64,000 nt of DNA from Gnomoniopsis sp. IMI 355080 (Eukaryota > Ascomycota > Sordariomycetes > Diaporthales > Gnomoniaceae): positions 62,001 through 126,000 of the forward strand of contig JAPEVC010000096.1 of the NCBI GenBank assembly GCA_027946555.1, written 5' to 3'. The notes below the pieces were generated by a model. It was not told the DNA's origin, searched no databases, and saw only the letters and a list, made by a program, of their open reading frames with translations. Of the stretch, positions 11,654-22,630 are shown in pieces. The first letter of the stretch is position 1. Every line of letters starts with the position of its first letter. Made by a program: the position numbers and the translations under genes.

Positions 11654-12590
11654 GTTGGTATGGAAGTACTGCCGAATTTGGACCAAGGAACAATAGTCGC
11701 CAGTCCGAAGAGGGCAAACTTATTTTATACGGGCCATGTCCTCCAAAGGTTTATCCTTAGCTTTATCGACGTCGAATTTCGAACTATAGCCGATTATTCG
11801 GCGCAATCACCAGCGAAACCTTGGAATAGTCAGTAGTAGTGGCAATATTCAAGCGGGGCCGCTGAACTTGTCCCAATCGGACTTGATTGTGGGGTTGAAC
11901 TTCCTTCACACGCCCCTGGCAGACTTTCCGACTAGAGAGACCATGAAATCAGCAGCCGGACATATTTTTATTTGCGCGTCGCAAGCAACAAGCTCTTCGA
12001 AAGTCACCAGTGGTTATCTTACAATCCGTTCTGCCAAGGTGGATTATCCTGCGTTCGAGTCTGCCGTACTCGATGTTTCCCTGGGTGATTAATCCGAAGT
12101 CTCCAAAGCATTTCATCTGCAGACTATGTTATTAGTTTTCGGGTATCTACCGTCTATTTTCATGCTTGGCCAGTTGATATGTTTCGTTGAGGAGGCGCAA
12201 GAAGCTTACGCCAATTGCTATCAGCCGCAAATCTACCACGATGAATATGCGTAGGTATAGTACTTGTACAGATGCATATGCATAATTATGCAGCTCAGAG
12301 CTCTAAATTATAAGGGATAACAACTTTCCAATAGGAGCTGCAAAACAAGGTCGTGATTAGTTCCCTCGACGAACAAGAGGGTTACATATGTACGAGAAAC
12401 GATCACATGGCACCGGGTTGTTGTCTAGAAGCTCATATCTTAATCAAAGCCTGTTCCGTCTCACTCAAGTGCCTTGATTAATGAGTGGCTTCCCATACAT
12501 ACTACCCAGAAAATGTTTAACAATCTCTTAAGTGTATCCATTCCATCTATCATACAGACCTGTCGACTCGGGTGCCCTCAATCAATCTTC
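11654..12590. other. intergenic, GH127 promoter region
   Basis: This 0.94 kb spacer lies between the GH127 start and the transporter stop, both reading leftward, so it carries the GH127 promoter and the transporter 3' UTR. Short plus-strand frames (for example 11868-12092) show no protein features. I do not find here the 16-base motif that is repeated upstream of the transporter. Confidence 0.45.
11718..11731 (-). promoter_or_regulatory. TATA element of the GH127 gene
   Basis: The minus strand reads cgtataaaataagt about 65-78 bases upstream of the GH127 ATG at 11653. It is a good match to TATAAAA and is correctly placed for a highly regulated fungal promoter. Confidence 0.5.
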
Positions 12591-14516
12591 TTAGTCGATT
12601 TGCTGAGCGTGTGTATACTGCTGCTTCTCCGACACAGAGTCCCTATGAGATTTTGCGCCTTTCTCGCCGGTGTCAACCGCAAACTGATCAACAGTGGTGT
12701 ACTTGAACTTCCGTGCGGAGACGTGATTGTCAAACATGAGGTCGATCTCGCCGAAGTTTCTATCCTTGGTCTCGGGCAAACGAAACCAGCACCAAATATT
12801 GCAGAGCAGATTTGTTCCGGCGTAGAACAGACCTGCTTTGGCACCCCAGTTCCAAGCTGCAAGCCTCGTGTCAGTTGTGTGCTAGGATCTCTACTAAAAG
12901 GGTGGCGAGGGCAGCTTACCAGTCGATGAAAGCATGCGAGGTGTGACCGAGTTGCTGAAGATGCCCGTCACGTTGTAGACGAAACGGCCAATAGTGATGG
13001 TCTTGTACCTGAGTCTGCCGGACGGCGTCTCTGCCACAATAGGATAACAGACTGGACCAACCGTGGTCATATTGGCCAAGGTGGAGATGACGAGCAGGAT
13101 GCCGATAGCCAACTGTGAACTCTGGCTGGTGTGGAAACCAAGGGCCCCAATGATAATAAGACAACAAAACATGAATGCCATACCGCCCATGTATAAGGTC
13201 ACGCGTCCCACACGGGGCATCAGTAGCCAGCATATCATGCCGCCGATGATGTAGCACGATGAAAGAGAGATGTTGACGTCGAATGCCTGAACTTCACTGA
13301 ATCCGGCGGCTTCAAGGAAGACCTTGCATCCAGAACAATTAGTATCTCCCTGAAATGCACTATGACTGGATTTTGCAAAAATCCTAATCCAAAGGAAACG
13401 AAGAAAGGTTGAGGATGTCACTCACGACGGAATACCCCAGAATTGCGTTACCGCAGAGGATCTGAGCGGCCCAGACCACACAATTGATTTCAGTCCTCCT
13501 CAAGTTGGTTCCCTTGAAGCAGTCTAAGAATGTAGCGTTTGCTGTTTCGTTCTTCTCCAGCTCAGAGGTATAGACGATATAGGCCAAAGCAGACTCGACC
13601 TGCTGGTTGCGCTCAGGAGTATCCTGACGCAGCCTAACAAGCGCTTTGCGGGCCTCCTCTATCTTTCCTCGGCGAACCAGATTCCACGGGGACTCGGGCG
13701 CGAAGTAGGCGGCCAAAAGCAAAGGGACAGGCCAGATCCATTGGATTGCAAAGGGAAGCTTCCATCCAAGATTTCCAGAGACGTTGACGACAGCGCGGAC
13801 GACCCCGGAGCTCAAGAGAATTCCTCCTCCCCAGCACATGCAGACGAAGGCGGTGACATAAGGTCGGAGCACGGTGGGGACGACTTCAGACGCGTAAGAG
13901 GTCGAGAGGGTTTGGAAAACACCCCAGGGAATACCACACATGAATTCTCCAAAGGCGAGAACAGAGAGAGATGGAGCAAAGAAAGGAATGAATATCGTAG
14001 CCACTAGCCAGGCCATAAAGGCCATCATTGTGCGACGACATCCAAACTTGTCCTGGGCGTACGAATTGATAGCCAGGCCCAACAATTGACCGATAACTGC
14101 GCTGTTGGACAGTACGGACTGCCAAGAGGCAGAAATCACCGATTTATTGGTCACTGGATCATAGGTGCCAAAACGATTTTGGAATTGAGTCTGTCCATAG
14201 AAAGAGGTGATCTGAAAGTCGCCCGTGGTCAGGTTCCAAAGTTGCTATTACCTACTATGCCTCACCATTACAGTCTATTCCTCGAAAAGACACTTACAAT
14301 GACCAAGTCATATCCCTCCATTACCAGACTCACTGAGAGAATCATAGCCCAGAAACATGCTTTCTTATATTTCTTGATGGCCTGACCTATCGTGAGCTGC
14401 CTGTCTGACTGATCAGCCTCCTGGGCCTGACGGATGAGGTCGTGGGTATGGTCCGAGTCGAAATCGAGTGTCTCGATCTCGTTCCTTGTAGGAACGATGA
14501 CCGTTTCCTCCGTCAT
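12591..14516 (-). CDS. MFS sugar/H+ symporter (maltose/alpha-glucoside permease type)
   Basis: Four exons on the minus strand (14516-14298, 14211-13426, about 13349-12920, 12856-12591) give about 566 residues. Twelve hydrophobic segments are visible. Sugar-porter landmarks are LVMEGYDLVI in TM1, SFYGQTQFQNRFG, the loop motif DKFGCRRTM, PESPWNLVRRGK at the central loop and LPETKDRNFGEID after TM12. These are typical of fungal Mal31/MalP-like permeases that take up di- and oligosaccharides with protons at the plasma membrane. The start of exon 3 is uncertain: an acceptor 27 bases further in would remove GDTNCSGCK and also keeps frame. It is divergent from the secreted hydrolase at 15282 with 765 bases between start codons, which suggests co-regulation. 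An arabinose-containing substrate is inferred from the neighbours only. Confidence 0.9.
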
Positions 14517-14801
14517 GGCCAATAGATTTCGTATGGTAGTGGTGGTCGATACGACGATACAAGTCTTGTAGTTGCCCCTTTAAGTGGACGGAGGGTGTTT
14601 GGTACGCTACGTACCAGGGTTCGAGGAAACATTCTGCAAGTAATATATCTTTCGTCTTTTGTCATAGTTCATGGGGTCTTCGCGGCTTGTCCACACAAGC
14701 CTCCGAGATATTATAATTCGCAAATGGCCAGGGGTCCTTGCACTTTCAGAGTCTCGCCGCCCTCATGGCAGGACACCATCGGGCCTGATTGTGGGGTAAG
14801 T

Positions 14802-14933
14802 TCGGAGGAGGAGGTGGTACGAGCCTAAGCTAGCCTATTACATATAGCCGCGCGTTGTTGGAAGACTAAATGGTGGTCAGGTTCATTGCTTATACTTCGG
14901 AGATGGAGGTGGACTAGTCGGAGAAGGAGGTGG
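14802..14933 (+). repeat. three direct copies of TCGGAG(G/A)(A/T)GGAGGTGG
   Basis: Copies lie at 14802-14817, 14897-14912 and 14918-14933. Fourteen of sixteen positions are identical in all three; only positions 7 and 8 vary. Each begins with a CGG triplet, the usual half-site of Zn2Cys6 proteins. They sit in the middle of the divergent promoter, 286 to 418 bases from the transporter ATG and 349 to 480 from the hydrolase ATG. I infer an operator for a cluster regulator; the regulator gene at 17046-19811 is the obvious candidate. Confidence 0.55.
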
Positions 14934-15197
14934 TGGAATTACTCCAATCGCTTTAGAAGAGAGTTCGATCATACGAACACTATGAGGTAAGTATGTACAG
15001 ACTTGGGCAGAACATCTCGCCGCTTCTCCACCTGAGAAGGGACCCTTTGCAGCCAAGTACCAAATCGGGAACGGTGGAAGGTAGCACTTGCAAATAGAAC
15101 GAACACCACGATTCGCGTATTGGAATTTGTGCTATGACTCTGTTTCCTCTTTCGTGGAATATTAAACACCAGGATGTGTTTATTCCGGGACTGGAGT

Positions 15198-15210
15198 AGG
15201 ATATAAAAAC
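15198..15210 (+). promoter_or_regulatory. TATA element of the secreted hydrolase gene
   Basis: ggatataaaaac lies about 75 bases upstream of the ATG at 15282. It is a strong TATAAAA match in a sensible position. Confidence 0.5.
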
Positions 15211-15281
15211 AATGCGACCTCTCTCATCAAACAAGAATTGTCTATCAAGTTGACTGTGATCTTTGGACTGCGTCTTCCACA

Positions 15282-16889
15282 ATGGCTTCTATTCTTGGTT
15301 GCCTCTGCCTTTTGGCCTCCGTAACGGTGGCCTTGACTACGCCACAGCGCCGTGACACAGTGACGGCTGTCGTGAACTTCGGAGACAACACCGGATCTCC
15401 CGCGCATCTTGCATCCGGTACCCTATACGGCCTGCCCGACGATACGACGCAAATCCCCTCGACTTTCTTCTCGGATATCTGTTGGAACTACGAACGAGCG
15501 GGTGGTGCTCAAGACCCCGGCAACACAGGTTGGATTGGGGGACTTGCCTCATACGAGTCAGTAAACACTGTGCAGTACTTCAAGTGTATAGCGAAGTTAC
15601 TAACTTCATCAGGGCACGCTTCGCCACCGTTCTCGATAACTATGAAACTACCAGAGCTAATGATGGCACTTTCATTCTGCTGATTCACGACCTATGGTAC
15701 GTATATACTTCTCTCTAGACCTCAGTGTTTGTCTGAATTTGGTATTGTTGCTATTGTCTACTGACGGAGGCTGCAGGGGCGCAGACGGAACACAAAGCTC
15801 CTCAGCGCCATACCCCGGTGACGATGGGGATTGGACCAGCTGGGATGAGTACCTGGCGCAGCTCTTCTCGGATTTGAACGCCAACAGCATGACCACTGAT
15901 CTAGTTGTTGACATCTGGAACGAGCCCGACCTGGGAACCACCTTCTGGGGCCGTACACAAGAGCAGTATTTGGAGATGTGGGGACGTACATACTACGCAT
16001 TCCGGTAAGAGCATTTTGCGAGCTGTTGTTGTTGGGGGGGGGGGCGCCTCCGAGACCATTATGCTGATGTTCTGTTTTGTGTAGGGCCGAGTATGGAACT
16101 GCTGTTCTCCTCTCGGGGCCTGCCACTGCTGGGGAACCAGTTTCCAGCACTTGGTGGGATGCTTGGGCTTCGTTCGTCGCCTCCAACGATAGCGTTCCCG
16201 ACCAGTACGCGTGGCACATGGAATCGGGTGGCGGAGATCTCGGGTCTGCCTACGCAGGCCTGCTGTCTATTCAGGAGACATACGGCCTGCCGGCCAAGCC
16301 TGTGAATATCAACGAGTATGGCGTATACGACGAGCAAGTTCCAGCCGGATCCGCGTGGTGGATCTCTCAACTCGAGCGAATCAATGCCCACGGTCTACGT
16401 GGCAACTGGCTCTCTGGTGATGAGCTGCACGACTTCATGGCCTCGCTTATCAGCAAGCCCGATAATCCAGACAACGGCGACTACTCGGCAACAGCAAGTG
16501 GCTACTACCCAAATGGAGACTACCAGCTCTATAAGTACTATTGCCAGGAAATGACCGGCTATCGCGTTGCCACCACCCCTTCAACCGATCTGAAGCTGGA
16601 CGCTTATGCTACCGTTGGCACAACGGCCAAGGTCATGGTTGGAGTTCGCGTAGCAACCGGGACATGGACTCTGCAGCTCGATGACCTGTCTGCTATTGGT
16701 CTTCCTACTTCGGGAACCCTCAACGTCCAGACCTGGGGCTTCCCAGTGGCTAGTGATGTCCACTACGGCGAGGTCGATGGTCCAACTGATCTGGGGGTTT
16801 ACGGCCATGCGTACACCGACAACACCGTTAGCTTTCCCGTATATCAGACTGACGAGACGACCGCCTACGTCTTTGAGTTCTCCCTGTAA
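15282..16889 (+). CDS. secreted clan-A-like glycoside hydrolase (GH39-like TIM barrel)
   Basis: Exons 15282-15556, 15613-15696, 15777-16004 and 16085-16889 join to 463 residues. A signal peptide (MASILGCLCLLASVTVALT) is followed by a probable (beta/alpha)8 domain. DIWNEPDLGTTFWGRT carries the Asn-Glu pair expected of a clan GH-A acid/base, and VNINEYGVYDEQ is a plausible nucleophile strand. A C-terminal segment of about 110 residues looks like a beta-sandwich. The layout resembles GH39/GH79-type hydrolases, but I cannot fix the family. Exported, it would release sugars from plant or microbial glycans. It is divergent from the sugar transporter and near an intracellular GH127 enzyme. The first intron is chosen with donor gtcagt at 15557, because the alternative donor at 15584 would leave only 29 bases. 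The third intron contains a run of 11 G. Confidence 0.85.
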
Positions 16890-17045
16890 ATAAGCACCGG
16901 ACGGAATCTTTTCGAGCTCTAGGTAGAGCACCTTGTGTTGGTGATTTCTTGAGGAGGAGAAACTGTGAACGATACAGTTTGAGCTTAAAGGGTAGTAGGT
17001 AGTAACTTTATTAATTGAATGGATTGGAGAACCGAGTGAAATTCG

Positions 17046-19811
17046 TCATACAGAGGATGCCTCTTGATGTGTTTGTCTCATATTCAAGCGTGACTGCAGC
17101 CACTGCCTGTCCCGGCCACAAACATCGGCAAGTCGCGTGAGAGTTTGTAGATATTGACGTCTAATAGGCCATTTATCCAGGGTATTCAGCAGCTTGCAGC
17201 CCTCACGCAGCATCCGATGGGGGCCGGTTTTGGCGGTAATATTTCCTACACCATTGATAGTAGCGCTCATGGACCTGCCTGTCTTGATAAATATTTGAAC
17301 CAGTTCATCATCTGTAGGCCGGTCGAGGCGAATGGATGAAGGTACGTCGTCGACATCGGACGACGACTCTGCGTCATCGCGTGATCGGTCATTTTCGGAA
17401 GCTCTCGCTGAGATGCTCAGTTGCTGTGGCGGACAGAAGCTACCATAAGCCCAGACCACCAAAGTTGCTAGGAAAACATTGGTGGGTTCGTAGAAGGCGT
17501 CCACTGAATAGCGTCTGATGTGCCAGAAAAGAACCCCACAATGTACCATGGCAAGCCTGGCTTTGAACTGATCATCTGTGATCCATTTTTGTATCTCCTG
17601 GACTTGCTGCTGGAATTTCTCCGCATGCTCGCCGTGCGGAACCGATATCAGCAGATCGGCCATGTCCCGTATCGTCTGGTATGGAGACAGCAGTATGACT
17701 CGAGCAGCGTGAAGGTGTAGGACGGTTGGGTTCTCTGTCCCCGATTCGGCGACAGTACTGTTTGCAATCCAGTGCAAAACGTCAAGGCAATCGCATGCCG
17801 CGTTCCTCCAATGGTTGTAGAGAGGTATCTGAGGCAGCCATGCCATACTGGTGAGCTCCTCAGACTCAGCATTGCCTTTTTGTGCCTTGGGCGTCCAGCG
17901 AAGCAGAGGTTTGCTAACTGCTTTGGCAATTTCCCATGTCTGGCAAAACAAGCCGAAGATGATGAGGATATGGCCGAAATCTCCTATGCCTTTAACAAGC
18001 CGTTTTTCAACATACAATACCCGAAGTCCTTTCTCCAATGTTGGCTGACTGTCGGGGACCTGGATATGGTCTACCTCCGCCAGCCATACCTCTTCCTTGC
18101 ATGGCAATGCAATCTCCGCAAAATCCAGTAAAATGCTTGTTGGTGTGTTAAAATGGCATCGAGACATGCTGTCGATCAACCAGATGGTATGGCAAAGACG
18201 CCGGGAACTCTCTGAAAGTACCCAGTCCTGGCGATCTTGAAACATGGTCTCGCCCCGAAGAACAGTGCCGTGAAATCTATGTAACGACATATATTCTCCT
18301 ACAAGGTCCTGAAGCGCAGGTATCCTGTATCTCTCCAGACGATTTGAGCCGCAGTATGCCAAGCCAATGTAGTTGAGTACCTTAGCTTGGACGATACCAA
18401 CTGACTCTGTGGTCAGCGTCCCGGCCGACAGTACGGCGCCACATGGTCGCAAGACTCTTCGGAGAAACTCATGAAGGACCACCGATAGTTCCATGGAAAA
18501 ATACTGACTTCCGATTGCCGACATTGCCAACTTTGTTATCCAGGAGGATGTGCTCTCCCCATGCAGTCGTCGGTGTATCAAAGGCAATACTTTAGGGTCG
18601 AAATGCCGTCTGTAGAGCGCTATCAATGGTGTGAACGCAGCTATGGGCGGAAATTCCGAGGCTATAAATGAAGTATCATGGAAAGCACCATTGTTGGGTG
18701 TCAGACAGTAGTCCTGAAATGCTTGACACATGATGTGATACTGTTCAACGTTGAGTTCTTGGCCCCGGATGGCGTCGATTTCTTCCAGACTGAGCGGGAT
18801 AATAGTCGACATAGGCGGCAGTACGAAGCTGAATAGCTCCAACTCTGGAGTCATCCTTGGAATATCTGAATGCTGAGGAGGGGATTCCCTTGGTACATCT
18901 TCCCCAAAGATTCGACTCGCATAGCGCCCAGCTCGTGGCTGTCGAAACCCTTTGCTGTCCACATATGCTGTGCCGGGAGTTTCGGCGTCACTCGACTCTG
19001 GGAAGCTCCTAGGGGTCGACTGCGGCAGACTCTCCATTGATGCCACCGTCTGCGCCGTTGGCGGAGCCTGGTCAGGCAGATTTCCCACGTCGGCAGGTGA
19101 GTCCCAGTACTGATTGCTTGGAGCCATTGGATTGTAGGCAAAGTCAGCGGGCAAGTCAAACTCCATTTCTGGCGATATCCAATTCAGCGCGGAGATCATG
19201 TGAGTGTCCATCTGATGTGTTGTGAGGTCGACTTGTTGGGCTTGCGGTTGCATGAAACTGTATGCCTCTGTTGTCCTGCGCCCTTGTGTCGGAACCAGTG
19301 GTTGCTGCTGCGCAACAGTAGTGATCGGCTGCATCTCATCATTTCGCTGGTTTGTGTCTTGATTGTCAATAGCAGGCTCACCAGCGCTCATTAAGGCGCG
19401 ATCTACGTGGTCACTTCCAGGAGGAAACGTGCAAATCGTCGCCTTCTTCTCGCATCGCTCGCATGGCTGAGTACCGCTGCATTTGACTCGAGCCGTGGCA
19501 CATTGCACACAGGCACGGAACCTCCGCAAAGGCACATGGGGCCGATGGACATTGTGGTGTCGGTTCAAAGCGTCGCTGCAGGTATGCATTTAGTACGCAA
19601 GTTCTCATTTGCCCACAAAAAAAAAAAGGGGGGGGGGGTGTTGGTGAGTGAGGAGAGGGAACAAGACAAACATTCGACTGAACTTCCTGCCGCAGATATC
19701 GCAAACACAATTTTTCTCCCTGGTATGTGTTGCCATGTGTCGTTTGAGATGCTCCGCTCGATCAAAATGTCGCTTGCATGTTGGACAGCTGGTTGACTGT
19801 TGATTTTCCAT
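17046..19811 (-). CDS. transcription factor with two C2H2 fingers plus a Zn2Cys6 finger
   Basis: Exons 19811-19672 and 19575-17046 on the minus strand join to 889 residues. Finger 1 is CPTCKRHFDRAEHLKRHMATH. Finger 2 begins CDICGRKFSR, is split by the intron and ends ALNRHHNVH. A third DNA-binding unit follows at once, the binuclear cluster CVQCATARVKCSGTQPC then ERCEKKATIC (C-x2-C-x6-C-x5-C-x2-C-x6-C). The middle part holds Gln/Pro-rich stretches. The C-terminal 550 residues look like the fungal-specific transcription-factor domain (middle homology region). The intron is 96 bases and contains C11 and T11 runs. The gene lies convergent to the secreted hydrolase, with 156 bases between stops, and closes the sugar cluster, so a role as local activator is likely but inferred. 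An upstream in-frame start is possible; 19811 precedes MENQQ. Confidence 0.9.
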
Positions 19812-21429
19812 CAGAGAAAAGGGGGCGCCCCCCGAGCTGCCCACATTAATGGGCACACGACCTCGCAATTCACAACAACGCACACTGTAGGCAAGCTGGG
19901 TGGCTGAAAAATGTCGAGAAGATCATGTATATTGACTGCTAGTGAGAGGTACATCCTACCGATTCACTATGTCGACAATAGCAGGTCAACGACGTCGAGT
20001 CCGGGTCTGGGCTTACCTGTCCATTTAACCTGGAAGAGTTCCCCGCAGGACCTCGCACTTGCTTGGGATGACTCCTGCTCCACCAATCACGGCATGTACT
20101 TATTCGGCCGTCGATATAACGTTGTGCAAGCCATGTTCAATTCATCGTCTTTCATGCCGAGTCCTGAATCTCGACTACAGGCTTTGTTGCTTGCTACGGA
20201 GGTTCTGGTAAGCACTCTCAAGTCCCCCGGGTTACATTTTACCAATGTCTACGCGGACGGGGACTTGCACATTGCTTCTGCATCTTCCCATCACACTGCA
20301 AGGAGCAGGTCACCATGATGATTCGGGCGCGACGGCTCTCTGGGCACGGGAATCAGGATAAATGGGACAAAACTATGCAGGTCCAAATGACTAGCTAAGT
20401 AGCGAGGCATAACGGCGGTTTATATCGACGAGTCTGGATGAACGAATAGATAGGAAGCAGTAAAAACGATTGTTCTTGATAATTGGCTTTCGCAAACCTT
20501 CATAGGTACCTGAAGCCAAGCGAAATAAGACAAAAAAAAAAAAAGAGAAGGAAAAGGAAATAGGAGAACGGGGACGAGAGGGCTCAAATGCCACCATTTG
20601 ATCAAGAATGATAATCAATACTTTGACAGCCTCTTTACAGGTAACCCCATCATGATCTCCTGAGTAGGATGACAGCCAAAAAGAGGGTGGAGACTACACT
20701 AAGATGACATATCAGATGTAAAACCTGATCTATCCAGCAAGAGGTTATATACTCCACAAAATTGGTGAGAGAAATCTATAAAGAACATCCAAATTGAACA
20801 CAATGGGGCCTGTAAAGCTACCTCGGTCAGGCCTTGATGTTATAGTTAGACATTGGCCACATCATGTCGAAAGAATGACTGCAGTATTATCATGATGGTC
20901 TTGTGGAGGCATGCAACTACCCGTGTTATGTAGCCAACTGACTTGTCACTGAAGCAAACACCCAAGCTGAGACACTCTGCAACATGAGCAGGGCATGCAG
21001 GTTTCACGGGTTCTTCGATAATGTGACAAGCCATTCGAAGCTGTTGGTGTCGTTGATAACATTAGTCTTTCAAGTCCAGATCAGCCTGCTGGGTAATGAT
21101 ACCAGTCTTACTCCCTCCCCTACCTGAGATGGTCCCAATCATTCACTGCCGACCGACCAGCTCCATGTAAATATCACACCCGAGTCAATTCTTGGACGAA
21201 GCGACACAGAACCAGGTCCAACAGGATATTAGCAAACTCGAAGCTGCAACGTACCAAATCAAACAAGACTCATCCCCCGCTTTGTCAACCACCAGCCTCG
21301 AACTGACGGAGGCCTGACACCACCATCCAGCGCCCTGTTCTTGACATTCTTGAGACTCGACTGTTGGAAGCCAAACACAGCACAATTAACGTTCTAGAGA
21401 GAGAGTTTGAGCCGCATTTGCCACCTCAA
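19812..21429. other. intergenic between divergent regulator and membrane-protein genes
   Basis: This 1.6 kb spacer separates the divergent starts of the regulator (minus) and the Cys-rich membrane protein (plus). It should contain both promoters. A plus-strand frame at 19911-20318 and several shorter ones lack protein features. An A-run lies near 20531-20543. Nothing else is evident. Confidence 0.45.
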
Positions 21430-22630
21430 ATGGCGGAAGCACCCAATATCTACGTGTCAAACGGTACATGCTACACTGGACCAGGCCTCCGAGCGGATGA
21501 GGCCATGATCCCTTGTGGTAATGTCTACTTTCAGCCGCAGTCATGTTGCCAGCACAACGACCACTGCCTTGAGAGTAGTGTCTGCTACAACTCGGATCAC
21601 GGGGTGACCTATATCGCCGGCTGTACGGACGAAGGGTATGATGCGAGCGTGTGCCCAAACAAGTTTGATGATGCAGGTGAGTTTGAGCACGCAAGAACCT
21701 GCTCCCCTTTTGTGCGGCGGCGGGAAAAGTTGAGGCCCAGAGACTGACAACTCTTGCCACCCTCTCCCAGAAGCGCCTTGGCTAGGCATGGCCTACTGCA
21801 ATGACACGAGCAACGATTGGGTTCTCTGCGACCAAAGAGGTCACCCAGGAACCATCGTGGATCCTGACCCATGCGCATGTCCGACTGCCACCGCCGAGCG
21901 TTCAATGACCCTTAACCAGGCCCAAGGCATAGCAGAGACTGCAAGCCTACCAGACGCCACTGGACTGCCTATCGGCTGGAACACCGACTTCTACCCTACG
22001 ATCCCCTCCGCCCTGCTCACTTCGTCGTCACTCGCTCGGAGCTCCACAGGTGACACAGCAACCCCCGCTACCTATCCCTCTACCACGGAGCCCACCGCCG
22101 CCGCCGCCGCCTCTAAACCCAACTCACCGGCGCGAACAGGATTCAACACCTCGGCCAAGATCGGCACCGCCATCGGGGCCTCCGCCTTTGGTATCATCCT
22201 TCTCGCCCTCGCAGGCTTCTTCATCTTGCGCCACCGCCGCCACCACCACCCAAAGCAACACCAGCAAGACCTCCACAACGACGCTGGCGAAAAGGTCACC
22301 AGCGCCGACCCCGATCCGGACCCTGACACCATCGGCGTCGCCTACGGCAGCGGGAGGTACGACGTGTCGCAACTGAGCATCGCCAGCCCTGGGCCCTCAG
22401 AGCTAGACAACAAGGCTGCGCGGCCGTGGTCGTTGGTTTCAGAGCTAGATAACGGACTTGATGGTGCCAGTTGTGGGACTGCCTACGCAGGAGGGCAAGG
22501 GCATATGGCAGCTATCATGGAGGCGAGCCATGGCCAGAATGTGGGGCGTGGTCATGGTGGACGGGTGCAAGGTGAGCCGGGGCCAAGTGAGCTGGAGGCG
22601 CCTCGTGTGATGGTGGAGCTGCCTGCTTGA
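21430..22630 (+). CDS. Cys-rich single-pass membrane protein, function unknown
   Basis: Exons 21430-21676 and 21771-22630 join to 368 residues. The N-terminal 130 residues form a Cys-rich ectodomain (GTCYTGPG, IPCGNVYFQPQSCCQ, CLESSVCYN, CTDEGYDASVCPNKF, MAYCNDTSNDWVLCDQ). A Thr/Ser/Ala/Pro-rich stalk, a single transmembrane helix (GTAIGASAFGIILLALAGFF), a His/Arg-rich start of the cytoplasmic side (LRHRRHHHPKQHQQ) and an acidic, low-complexity tail follow. No classical signal peptide precedes the Cys-rich part, so export would depend on the internal helix. This arrangement is common among uncharacterised fungal membrane proteins, and a sensor-like role is only a guess. The GC-rich stalk raises open frames on the other strand; these are shadows. 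Confidence 0.8.

Larger units (their letters stand above)
14517..15281. promoter_or_regulatory. shared bidirectional promoter, transporter and secreted hydrolase
   Basis: This 765-base region separates two divergent start codons (14516 minus, 15282 plus). It contains three copies of a 16-base purine-rich motif in its centre and TATA-like elements on both sides: aatatatc near 14641 for the transporter and ggatataaaaac near 15199 for the hydrolase. The layout suits joint control by one regulator. Confidence 0.55.

Noticed and set aside
15584..15612. 29-base first intron in the secreted hydrolase
   Set aside because: Too short for fungal splicing; donor gtcagt at 15557 gives a normal 56-base intron with an actaac branch site and keeps frame.
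22072..22376. Frames on both strands over the membrane-protein stalk
   Set aside because: Shadows of a GC-rich, low-complexity coding segment; the plus-strand protein is clearly the real one.
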